Assembly (NCBI GenBank): GCA_023819545.1
Contig: JAMWCA010000069.1
Coordinates: forward strand, 1-6,488
Length of the DNA stretch: 6,488 bases
From: Candidatus Omnitrophota bacterium
GTDB taxonomy: Bacteria > Ratteibacteria > UBA8468 > B48-G9 > JAFGKM01
Reading direction: 5' to 3'
The notes beneath the pieces were generated by a model. The model saw nothing but the letters and a program-made list of their open reading frames with translations. It made no database searches and was not told the origin of the DNA. This document shows positions 1 through 5,737 of this stretch, piece after piece (positions within the stretch are counted from its first letter, which is position 1; each line of letters begins with the position of its first letter). The translations under genes and the position numbers were made by a program.

Positions 1-2
1 AA

Positions 3-863
3 TTAGTTGAAGAGATAGATATTTACGAATTTGTAAAAAATTTAGAAAAGCCAAAAATAATAAATAAATCTATCAATGAGAAAATAAAGAATATTACAAT
101 TATTCCAATTTTATCTTTCCCTGATTTTAAAATTTATGGAATTTTTATAAATAAAAAACCAACAATATTTTCAAAGACATCAAAGTTTTCTTATGAAGAC
201 ATAAACCTTATTCAAACTCTATTTATCCCAGGTATAATTGCAATCCAAAATTCACAATTAAACCTTATTTTAAGGGATACCCAACTTGAAACAATCTTTC
301 GCCTTGCAGTAGCTATTGAGTATAGAGATAGAGAAACCGGGACTCATATTCAAAGAGTTAGTGAATATGCTTATTTAATTGCAGAAAAACTTGGATTTAA
401 AAAAACAGAATCAACACTAATAAAAAATGCTATCCCTTTACACGATATAGGTAAAATAGCAATCCCAGACAATATTCTTTTAAAACCAGGGGCATTAACA
501 GATGAAGAAAGAAAAATAATTGAAAAACATCCAATTATTGGAGCAAAAATGCTTGAGGGTTCAAAATCAATAATTCTAAAAGCAGCAGAAGTTATTGCTC
601 TTTCACATCATGAAAGATACGATGGGACTGGTTATCCATATGGTTTATCAGGGAATGAAATTCCAATTTATGGAAGGATTGCTGCGTTGTCTGATGTTTT
701 TGATGCTTTGACTTCTAATAGAATATATAAAAGTTCGGTAAGTTTGGAAAGGGCTTTTGAAATAATAAATCAGGAAAAAGGGAAGGCATTTGACCCAAAA
801 CTTGTTGAAATATTTACAAAATCTAAAGATAAAATAATTGAAATACAGAAGAAGTTTAGTTAA
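3..863 (+). CDS. GAF/HD-GYP domain cyclic-di-GMP phosphodiesterase (5' end outside window)
   Basis: The frame is open from the left edge, so the N-terminus and true start lie outside; 286 codons are visible before a TAA stop. Visible residues about 30-90 look like the end of a GAF-type sensor domain that runs into a linker helix. Residues about 95-280 are an HD-GYP domain with its metal-binding and signature residues in place: H115 in ETGTHIQRVS, HDIGK at 147-151, KHP at 175-177, HHERYDGTGYP at 202-212 and D231 before FDALTS. The family hydrolyses cyclic di-GMP to pGpG or GMP, and with all ligands present the enzyme is predicted to be active. The signal sensed is unknown because the N-terminus is missing. 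The release-factor-like gene begins 13 bases downstream on the same strand, suggesting co-transcription. Confidence 0.93.
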   Translation, partial: LVEEIDIYEFVKNLEKPKIINKSINEKIKNITIIPILSFPDFKIYGIFINKKPTIFSKTSKFSYEDINLIQTLFIPGIIAIQNSQLNLILRDTQLETIFRLAVAIEYRDRETGTHIQRVSEYAYLIAEKLGFKKTESTLIKNAIPLHDIGKIAIPDNILLKPGALTDEERKIIEKHPIIGAKMLEGSKSIILKAAEVIALSHHERYDGTGYPYGLSGNEIPIYGRIAALSDVFDALTSNRIYKSSVSLERAFEIINQEKGKAFDPKLVEIFTKSKDKIIEIQKKFS

Positions 864-876
864 AATATTGATTTAT

Positions 877-1194
877 ATGAAAGAAAAGGAAATAAAAATC
901 TATTATTATAAAAGTAAAGGACCAGGTGGACAGAGGAAAAATAAAAAATTGACAAGTGTTAAAGTTGTCCATATCCCGACAGGAATAACTGCAAAAGGGA
1001 CTGAATTTCGTTCTCAGGTTAAAAATAAACAAATTGCTTTAATGCGACTAAATGAAAAACTTAATAAATTGCAAGAAAGGAAAAAACAGAGAATAAAAAC
1101 AGAAAAACCATTATATGCTAAAATCAAACAGATTGAAGAAAAAAGAGAAATAAGTGAAAAGAAAAAATTGAGGCAAAAAATAAGAGAATTTTAA
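877..1194 (+). CDS. small GGQ-domain peptide chain release factor-like protein
   Basis: This 105-residue protein has the catalytic domain of class I release factors without the codon-recognition domains. The GPGGQ motif lies at residues 15-19 and is followed by the family's conserved stretch with HIPTGI at 32-37 and EFRSQ-KN at 43-50. The C-terminal half is a highly basic, probably helical tail, as in ArfB/YaeJ-type ribosome rescue factors, where it enters the empty mRNA channel. The likely role is GGQ-dependent hydrolysis of peptidyl-tRNA on stalled ribosomes. The usual H after GGQ is R here (GGQRKN). I chose ATG 877 because it starts just before the conserved domain; a TTG at 838 would add 13 residues and overlap the HD-GYP gene. 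Neither start has a clear ribosome-binding site, so translation may be coupled to the upstream gene. The fold is clear; the exact substrate is inferred. Confidence 0.87.
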   Translation: MKEKEIKIYYYKSKGPGGQRKNKKLTSVKVVHIPTGITAKGTEFRSQVKNKQIALMRLNEKLNKLQERKKQRIKTEKPLYAKIKQIEEKREISEKKKLRQKIREF

Positions 1195-1217
1195 AATCTT
1201 CTCTGTAATTTTAAATC

Positions 1218-1246
1218 TTGAATATTTTTTTAAAAATCAATATAAT
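1218..1246 (+). promoter_or_regulatory. sigma-70-type promoter for the basic protein and tRNA-Ser
   Basis: TTGAAT at 1218-1223 and a perfect TATAAT at 1241-1246 are separated by 17 bases. Transcription would start near 1253, leaving a leader of about 38 bases before the ATG at 1291. This explains the 96-base gap after the release-factor-like gene, which shows nothing else. The call rests on consensus matches only, and A+T-rich DNA gives chance matches. Confidence 0.6.
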
Positions 1247-1278
1247 TTTCATTAAAAGATGTAAAATTTATAAAAAAG

Positions 1279-1286
1279 AAGGAGGT
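1279..1286 (+). promoter_or_regulatory. strong Shine-Dalgarno site for the 66-residue basic protein
   Basis: AAGGAGGT lies 4 bases before the ATG at 1291. It is one of the two strongest ribosome-binding sites in the window and strongly supports the short ORF being translated. Confidence 0.8.
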
Positions 1287-1290
1287 AAAA

Positions 1291-1491
1291 ATGGGTAAAC
1301 TTAAAGAAGAATTAAAAAAAATATACCACAAAAAAAAAGAGAAAGCAAAACAACAATTAAAATTACTTGAACAAGGGAAAATCTCTTATCAACAACTTAA
1401 TCGCCTTGCAAAAAAATTATTTTATAAAAGAATAAAAGCAGGATATCAGTTTCCTAAAACAGTATTATTTAAAAAGGTTGAAAAAGTATGA
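1291..1491 (+). CDS. 66-residue lysine-rich basic protein of unknown function
   Basis: I do not recognise this protein. It has 66 residues, 19 of them Lys and 2 Arg against 5 Glu and no Asp, so it is strongly cationic. It has no Cys, signal peptide or membrane segment. Residues 1-30 look like a charged amphipathic helix, then LLEQGKISYQQLNRLAKKLF (25-44) looks like a second helical unit, with a short C-terminal extension. A small cytoplasmic RNA- or DNA-binding protein, perhaps ribosome-associated, fits the composition, but this is inference. A consensus promoter and an excellent ribosome-binding site precede it, so it is very likely a real, well-expressed gene. Its TGA stop is only 8 bases from tRNA-Ser, so the two probably share a transcript. 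Confidence 0.78.
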   Translation: MGKLKEELKKIYHKKKEKAKQQLKLLEQGKISYQQLNRLAKKLFYKRIKAGYQFPKTVLFKKVEKV

Positions 1492-1499
1492 AAATTTAT

Positions 1500-1587
1500 G
1501 GAGGGGTCGCATAGTGGACGAGTGCGCACGCTTGGAAAGCGTGTATCCACAATTAGTGGATCGTGGGTTCGAATCCCACCCCCTCCG
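1500..1587 (+). tRNA. tRNA-Ser, anticodon GGA
   Basis: This is a complete class II cloverleaf of 88 bases. The acceptor stem pairs 1500-1506 with 1580-1586 over seven Watson-Crick pairs, with discriminator G1587. The anticodon stem is 1527-1531 with 1539-1543, and its loop TTGGAAA carries GGA at 1534-1536, which reads UCC and UCU serine codons. A long variable arm pairs 1545-1550 with 1556-1561 over six pairs, as expected for Ser. The T stem is 1563-1567 with 1575-1579 around loop TTCGAAT. The 3' CCA is not encoded, so it must be added by CCA nucleotidyltransferase. Because it starts 8 bases after the basic-protein stop and no separate promoter is evident, it is probably cut from a shared transcript. 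A T-rich tract follows it. Confidence 0.97.
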
Positions 1588-1612
1588 TATTTTTTAAAAA
1601 TTTTATTAGTTG

Positions 1613-1618
1613 TATAAT
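1613..1618 (+). promoter_or_regulatory. candidate -10 box directly before the ABC exporter gene
   Basis: A perfect TATAAT ends 7 bases before the ATG at 1626. Transcription would then start at or one base before the ATG, giving a leaderless or nearly leaderless mRNA. The matching -35 position (about 1590-1595) is only a T run, so the promoter is weakly supported. No Shine-Dalgarno sequence precedes the ATG, which agrees with a leaderless start. Confidence 0.35.
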
Positions 1619-1625
1619 AATTTAA

Positions 1626-1982
1626 ATGGAACTTGTAAGGAAACTGAAAGATTATGTTTTAGAATATAAAAAGAGTTTTATTCTAATAATAATTATTGTT
1701 TTGCTTAGAAATGGGATTGATCTGTCAAGACCTTATATCTCTAAAATAATAATTGATAAGGGAATACTCTCTAAAAATCTTTTTATATTGAATCTATGGG
1801 GAATGATACTTTTGTTTCTCTTTCTTATCTATTCCAGACTTATTGCTATTGAAACAATAACAAGTAATAAGATTCAGCAAGGAATTGTATATAAATTAAG
1901 GAATAAGGTCTATCATAAACTTCAAAGATTATCACTAAGTTACTTCAATAAAGAAAAAAAAGGGATATTCTCTCAAAATTGA
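1626..1982 (+). CDS. MsbA-type ABC exporter, N-terminal fragment (frame-broken)
   Basis: This 118-codon ORF encodes the first part of an ABC exporter transmembrane domain. Hydrophobic stretches at about residues 17-36 and 52-75 are helices 1 and 2, and RLSLSYFNKEKKG (101-113) is the conserved stretch that in this family leads into G-(D/E)-I-x-S-x-L-x-(N/D)-D-V. The frame turns into IFSQN and a TGA stop after G113, while the conserved continuation appears in the -1 frame. Residues after about 112 are therefore not native. With the downstream ORF the whole protein would be about 588 residues, normal for a fused permease-ATPase half-transporter. The ATG lacks a ribosome-binding site and may be leaderless. 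This fragment alone cannot be a transporter. Confidence 0.85.
   Translation: MELVRKLKDYVLEYKKSFILIIIIVLLRNGIDLSRPYISKIIIDKGILSKNLFILNLWGMILLFLFLIYSRLIAIETITSNKIQQGIVYKLRNKVYHKLQRLSLSYFNKEKKGIFSQN
1954..1964 (+). other. frameshift site (A8G3 run) in the ABC exporter gene
   Basis: Eight A residues (1954-1961) and three G residues (1962-1964) sit where the frame changes. Reading on after a -1 slip at A-AAA-AAA (1955-1961) gives K-K-R-D-I-L-S-K-L-M-S-D-V. Adding one G instead gives K-K-G-D-I-L-S-K-L-M-S-D-V, the best match to the family. The lesion is thus equivalent to one lost base in the run. Possible explanations are a real indel, transcriptional slippage on the A8 run, programmed -1 frameshifting, or a sequence error. 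I see no convincing upstream Shine-Dalgarno-like stimulator or downstream hairpin. Confidence 0.8.
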
Positions 1983-3391
1983 TGTCTGATGTTGAACAAT
2001 TGCAAAGGATTATAACAGATGGTTTTGTAATTTTTTTGATGTCTATTTTTACTTTTTTCGGCGCTTTTTTCATTTTATTAAAGTTAAATAAAATTTTAAC
2101 TTTGTTAATGATGTTTCCAATAACAGGTATTGGTTTTCTTGTTTATATCTTTACCGAGAAAGCACATAAGGGATATAGGGAAGTTAGAAAAATTAGAGGA
2201 GAACTTACTTCTTCTTTACAAGAAAATATATTTAGGATTAAAGAAATAAAAGCATATGCAAGAGAAAAAAAGCAACTGGCAAAATTTTCTTTAAAAGGTA
2301 GAAAATTTTTCAAAATAAATATTTATGTTGCTAAATTATGGGCTACTTATCAAAGTTGGATTATTTTTTTAAGTTCAATTGGATATTTAATAATAATTTG
2401 GTTTGGAGGAAGGAAAGTATTGACAGGAGAAATATCAATTGGAACTCTTGTTGCTTACATTGGATATTTACACTTACTTTATACTCCTATTCATCAGTTA
2501 AATCATGTAAATCATTTAATGCAACATGCAAGAGCAGCAGGAGAAAGAATTTTTGGGATAATGGATTCATATACAGATGTCAAAGATAGTTTGGGTGCTA
2601 TTTCTCTTCCTACTCCTTTGAAAGGAGATGTAAAATTTGAAAATGTTTATTTTGCATATGAAAAAGAAAACTATGTATTGAAGAATATATCTTTTCAAGT
2701 TAAATCTGGCGAAAAAATTGCTCTTGTAGGACCAAGTGGTGCAGGAAAATCTACTCTTGTTAGTTTAATCCCAAGATTTTATGATGTAAATAGAGGAACA
2801 ATATATATTGATGATAGAGAAATAAAAAGTTATAAAATTTTCTATTTAAGGTCTCAAATAGGAATTGTTTTGCAGGAGCCATTTATTTTTAGTGGAACTA
2901 TTTTTGAAAATATTACTTTTGGTAAGGAAGAAGTAAGTGAAAATGAAGTTATTGAAGCAGCCAAACTTGCAAATGCCCATGAGTTTATATTAAACTTACC
3001 AGATGGATATGAAACAGATGTTGGAGATATGGGAAATCTGCTTTCAGTAGGGCAAAAACAGAGAATAGCGATAGCAAGGGTCTTCCTTAAAAATCCATCA
3101 ATTTTAATACTTGATGAATTTACATCTTCGCTTGATGCAGAATCAGAAAGTTTAATTCTTGAAGCGTTAGAAAGATTAATAGAAGGAAGAACTGTTTTTA
3201 TAATTGCGCATAGATTATCACTTGTAAGGAATGTTGATAAAATATTTGTTTTAAATGAGGGAGAAATTGTAGAAGAAGGAACCCATCTACAATTATTAAG
3301 AAAAAAAGGTCTTTACTATAAACTTTATAACCTTCAGTATCCACTTGAAAAAATAGAAAAAGAAATAAGTGAGCTAAATAAATTATTTTAA
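1979..3391 (+). CDS. MsbA-type ABC exporter, remainder of permease plus ATPase domain (frame-broken)
   Basis: This 470-codon frame continues the exporter. The native frame reads back to about 1961; the TTG at 1979 is only the first possible start codon. Helices 3 to 6 lie at about residues 13-35, 37-58, 125-142 and 153-172. The ATPase domain runs from about 215: Walker A GPSGAGKST 251-259, Q-loop Q299, signature LSVGQ 355-359 (usual LSGGQ), Walker B ILILDE 375-380, D-loop SSLD 383-386 and H-loop H411. All catalytic residues are present, so an intact product should work as a dimeric ATP-driven exporter at the inner membrane. The substrate (lipid, drug or peptide) cannot be told from sequence. 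The frame shows no further damage, suggesting a very recent break, slippage or an error. Its TAA stop overlaps the convergent URO-D-like gene by 4 bases. Confidence 0.9.
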   Translation: MMSDVEQLQRIITDGFVIFLMSIFTFFGAFFILLKLNKILTLLMMFPITGIGFLVYIFTEKAHKGYREVRKIRGELTSSLQENIFRIKEIKAYAREKKQLAKFSLKGRKFFKINIYVAKLWATYQSWIIFLSSIGYLIIIWFGGRKVLTGEISIGTLVAYIGYLHLLYTPIHQLNHVNHLMQHARAAGERIFGIMDSYTDVKDSLGAISLPTPLKGDVKFENVYFAYEKENYVLKNISFQVKSGEKIALVGPSGAGKSTLVSLIPRFYDVNRGTIYIDDREIKSYKIFYLRSQIGIVLQEPFIFSGTIFENITFGKEEVSENEVIEAAKLANAHEFILNLPDGYETDVGDMGNLLSVGQKQRIAIARVFLKNPSILILDEFTSSLDAESESLILEALERLIEGRTVFIIAHRLSLVRNVDKIFVLNEGEIVEEGTHLQLLRKKGLYYKLYNLQYPLEKIEKEISELNKLF

Positions 3392-4464
3392 GTATTTTCA
3401 ATCAGCCATTTTTTTATATCTTCTGCTTCTTTCAAATTTTTAATTTTCCATAGTGGTTGGTATACAATTCTTTCAGGACCAAGTTCTTTATGAAATATTT
3501 TTATTTCATCAAAAGAACGGGGATAAATTATAACAGATTTTCCTGCTTTAATTATTTTTTTAAATAGGTCAATCCAATAAATATGTGGTTTATTACCCGC
3601 TCCTTCAACCCATTGTATTGCATTTAATTTTTTTATTGAAAGTAAATCATCAAGATGTTTCAAAGCACCAGGTCCATCAAGATGAAATATTGAATGGTCA
3701 AGAAAATCTGCTTCATATTCAATATATGGTAAAGCAAATTTTCTAAACATCTCTGGAGATATCATACAAATAAAATCACATTGAATTGCACAATATTTTT
3801 TCTCAGAATAAAGAGGAATCCAACAAGTTGTCCCAAACTTTTTCATATTAGTTGAATAATAAATTTCATTATAGATATCAATAAAAATATCTTTTATCTG
3901 GTCAAGGATTTTTTTAATTAAATCAGGATTTTCAATTAAATCAATGCATAAATTTTCACTTCCTCTAATCGCTCTCAGTAAATCAAGATGGGTATGAAAG
4001 TCAGGCATCTGTAATAAAAATTTCCCATCTCCTTTAATAGAAGCATATTTATAAAAATTTAAAAATTTTTTGAACCACTCTCCATCTTTATCAATCTCAA
4101 TCTTTCCAAAATCCTCCCAGTTATTAATAAATGGTTCTATCCAAGCAGTTCCACTTTCAATCCTTATATTTTTCTCTGCGCCTTTCACAAAATATGAAAC
4201 TGTATCAGGACCAAAAGAAATGTTTAAAGAAGGAATTGATTCTGCGAAAAAAATTGTATTTTCACAAAAATTTTCAAATTCTTTTATAGGTTTTTCAAAA
4301 TTCCCATCAATACCAGATAAGTAAGGAGGAGCAATAACATTTTTATTTTCATCTTTTGAGAAGGATGTAATTATTAAAGGTCTATCTATAATTTCACCAT
4401 TCCAGAAAGTTTCCCAGTATTTTTTTACCTGTTCAAAATCTTCCTTATATTTCAAATTTTTCAT
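3388..4464 (-). CDS. uroporphyrinogen decarboxylase (URO-D) superfamily protein, not canonical HemE
   Basis: This 358-residue soluble protein resembles the URO-D/corrinoid methyltransferase superfamily (COG0407 type). Recognisable segments are FWNGEIIDRPLI (20-31), MPDFHTHLDLLRAIRG (153-168), HLDGPGALKHLDDLL (261-275) and IQWVEGAGNKP (283-293), which follow the TIM-barrel strands of the family. The N-terminal RQAGR motif of true HemE is absent, so heme synthesis is unlikely. Relatives include methyltransferases of the MtaA/CmuA group and many uncharacterised proteins; a methyl-transfer role is possible but unproven. The ATG at 4464 has no clear ribosome-binding site but agrees with the family's N-terminus and lies about 25 bases from the predicted transcription start. 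No corrinoid protein or partner methyltransferase gene is nearby. Its end overlaps the ABC exporter gene by 4 bases, so no terminator separates the two. Confidence 0.85.
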   Translation of the reverse strand: MKNLKYKEDFEQVKKYWETFWNGEIIDRPLIITSFSKDENKNVIAPPYLSGIDGNFEKPIKEFENFCENTIFFAESIPSLNISFGPDTVSYFVKGAEKNIRIESGTAWIEPFINNWEDFGKIEIDKDGEWFKKFLNFYKYASIKGDGKFLLQMPDFHTHLDLLRAIRGSENLCIDLIENPDLIKKILDQIKDIFIDIYNEIYYSTNMKKFGTTCWIPLYSEKKYCAIQCDFICMISPEMFRKFALPYIEYEADFLDHSIFHLDGPGALKHLDDLLSIKKLNAIQWVEGAGNKPHIYWIDLFKKIIKAGKSVIIYPRSFDEIKIFHKELGPERIVYQPLWKIKNLKEAEDIKKWLIENT

Positions 4465-4496
4465 TTTTTAAATTTAAGAAAGCAGATATTTCAATC

Positions 4497-4524
4497 ATTT
4501 TACTATTTTTAATAAATCAGTCAA
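4497..4524 (-). promoter_or_regulatory. sigma-70-type promoter for the URO-D-like gene
   Basis: On the minus strand, TTGACT (4519-4524) and TAAAAT (4497-4502) are separated by 16 bases; each box matches consensus at five of six positions. Transcription would start near 4490, leaving a leader of about 25 bases. It lies in the 113-base gap below efp, so the URO-D-like gene can be transcribed separately. I see no convincing hairpin terminator for efp in this gap, only a T-rich stretch just after its stop on the coding strand. Confidence 0.55.
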
Positions 4525-4577
4525 ATTTTTGTGAAATTGGAAAGAGAATAAAAGATGAGGACTAAAAAAAGAAAATA

Positions 4578-5141
4578 TTATTTATGAACTCTTTCTAAAT
4601 ATTCGCCTGTCTTTGTTGAAACTCTTATTATATCTCCTTCTTTAATAAACTGAGGGACTAAAATTTCCATATTGTTTTCAAGTATTGCATTTTTCCAGGT
4701 ACTATCTGTTCCTCCTTTAACTCCTTCTCCTGTAGTTATAACTTTTAACTCAACATATTCAGGAATTGCAACACTTATTGGATTTCCTTCATAAATTTGA
4801 ATTTTTAATTTTACCCCTTCTTTCATAAATTTCTTAAATTCTCCTATTGCATGTGAAGGGATTTCAATTATTTCAAATGTATCAGGATGTATAAAATAAA
4901 AATTCTCTCCATCTGTATAACTATATTCCATTTCAACTTCTTCTACCTCAACATCTTCAATTTTTTCTTCAGGAGAGACCCTTAAATCATATACATGACC
5001 TGATTTTATATCCTGTAATTTAAGGTGAGTATAACTTGAAAATTGTGCAGTTCTTGCCTTTGTTTCACTTTCAATAACTTTGTATAATTTCCCCTCTCTT
5101 TTTATAATCATACCAACTCTTACTTCAGATGCTGATACCAT
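4578..5141 (-). CDS. efp: translation elongation factor P, variant tip loop
   Basis: This 187-residue protein matches EF-P over its whole length, with three beta-barrel domains: KOW-like domain I (about 1-62), domain II (about 65-127) and domain III (about 128-187). Diagnostic segments are FYFIHPDTFE (81-90), EGNPISVAIPEYVELKV (118-134) and the C-terminal GDIIRVSTKTGEYLERV (169-185). EF-P binds between the ribosomal P and E sites and relieves stalling at polyproline. The odd point is the domain I tip: residues 26-41 read ETKARTAQFSSYTHLK, so the usual PGKG is missing and Gln33 aligns with the lysine or arginine that other bacteria modify (Lys34 in E. coli). The nearest basic residues are Lys28 and Arg30. 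GAGGG just before the ATG serves as ribosome-binding site. It is probably a genuine, functional EF-P with an unmodified or differently modified tip. Confidence 0.95.
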   Translation of the reverse strand: MVSASEVRVGMIIKREGKLYKVIESETKARTAQFSSYTHLKLQDIKSGHVYDLRVSPEEKIEDVEVEEVEMEYSYTDGENFYFIHPDTFEIIEIPSHAIGEFKKFMKEGVKLKIQIYEGNPISVAIPEYVELKVITTGEGVKGGTDSTWKNAILENNMEILVPQFIKEGDIIRVSTKTGEYLERVHK

Positions 5142-5156
5142 TTTCCCTCTTTATAT

Positions 5157-5184
5157 ATTATAACCAATTTTTTAAATTTTTCAA
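5157..5184 (-). promoter_or_regulatory. sigma-70-type promoter for efp
   Basis: On the minus strand, TTGAAA (5179-5184) and a perfect TATAAT (5157-5162) are separated by 16 bases. Transcription would start near 5150, giving a very short leader of about 9 bases that includes the GAGGG ribosome-binding site (5145-5149). It occupies the 57-base gap between the ferredoxin-like gene and efp, so efp can be expressed independently of the upstream genes. Confidence 0.5.
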
Positions 5185-5198
5185 TTCGCCATTCTAAC

Positions 5199-5588
5199 CT
5201 ACAAGTGGGGCAAGATTACTTTTTTTTCACTATCTTTGTTTAATTCACTCAATTTTTTCTCAAGTTCCTTGCGAACTTGTGGAATTATCTTTTTTTCTTT
5301 TATAAAATCTCTCACCGCCTTTTTATCGGGAAAACTAATTGCATCAAATATACACCATATCTCACATGAAGTGCATCCAACCATACATTGTAAAGGACTT
5401 GCAACAATTGCCTTTTTTCTTTCCTTATCATAGTCAAATACATCTCTTCCGCAGGTTGTAAAACAAAATCCACAACCAACACATCTATCTTCATCAATTA
5501 TTGGATGCCAGTCAATTTCCTCTCTTGGAATGCCTTTCCATTTTGCAAATTTCTCTGGAAGTTTTCCTGAAATAGTCTTATCTTTCAT
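5199..5588 (-). CDS. 2x[4Fe-4S] ferredoxin-like protein
   Basis: This 129-residue protein has a 35-residue N-terminal lead (with KWKGIPREEIDWHP at 16-29), a two-cluster ferredoxin domain, and a charged helical tail of about 40 residues. Cluster ligands are C36, C39, C42, C46 (CxxCxxCxxxC) and C68, C72, C75, C79 (CxxxCxxCxxxC), so eight cysteines can hold two [4Fe-4S] clusters. The proline that usually follows the fourth cysteine of each motif is replaced by Gly47 and Ile80. There are no membrane helices or signal peptide, so it should be a cytoplasmic electron carrier or a subunit of a larger redox enzyme; the partner is unknown. AAGGAGGAG (5594-5602) is a strong ribosome-binding site just before the ATG. 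The ProC-like oxidoreductase ends 31 bases upstream on the same strand, suggesting an operon, although a functional link is only a guess. Confidence 0.92.
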   Translation of the reverse strand: MKDKTISGKLPEKFAKWKGIPREEIDWHPIIDEDRCVGCGFCFTTCGRDVFDYDKERKKAIVASPLQCMVGCTSCEIWCIFDAISFPDKKAVRDFIKEKKIIPQVRKELEKKLSELNKDSEKKVILPHL

Positions 5589-5593
5589 TTTAT

Positions 5594-5602
5594 CTCCTCC
5601 TT
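5594..5602 (-). promoter_or_regulatory. strong Shine-Dalgarno site for the ferredoxin-like gene
   Basis: On the minus strand AAGGAGGAG ends 5 bases before the ATG at 5588. It fixes the start of the ferredoxin-like protein and allows its translation even though the upstream gene is broken. Confidence 0.8.
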
Positions 5603-5732
5603 TGTTTATTGTCTTTACTTTATCCTTTCTCTTTAAGTTTTCTGAACAAACCTTTTAGACATTTTTTGTATATATTTTTTATATTCTCCTCTTCTTCTCC
5701 CAATGGTTTAACAGGAACCAAATCCATTACAG

Positions 5733-5737
5733 AAAAA
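5733..5737 (-). other. frameshift site (T5 run on the coding strand) in the ProC-like gene
   Basis: The coding strand reads CCA followed by TTTTT and CTGTAATGG. With four T residues it would read P-F-S-V-M-D-L-V-P and continue to a stop at 5620; with five it ends after 12 wrong residues. The lesion is equivalent to one inserted base in a homopolymer. Confidence 0.75.

Noticed and set aside
838..876. TTG start at 838 for the release-factor-like protein
   Set aside because: It adds 13 residues outside the conserved domain, overlaps the HD-GYP gene and lacks a ribosome-binding site; ATG 877 fits better.
1588..1612. Rho-independent terminator after tRNA-Ser
   Set aside because: There is a T run and an A/T-only dyad, but no G+C-containing hairpin before it, so the evidence is too weak.
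2338..3401. ORFs at 2338-2589 (+) and 3198-3401 (-) within the ABC exporter gene
   Set aside because: They lie in other frames of a gene with clear ABC motifs and show no recognisable domain of their own.
4070..4324. 84-codon plus-strand ORF opposite the URO-D-like gene
   Set aside because: It is antisense to a well-supported coding frame and has no ribosome-binding site or recognisable protein features.
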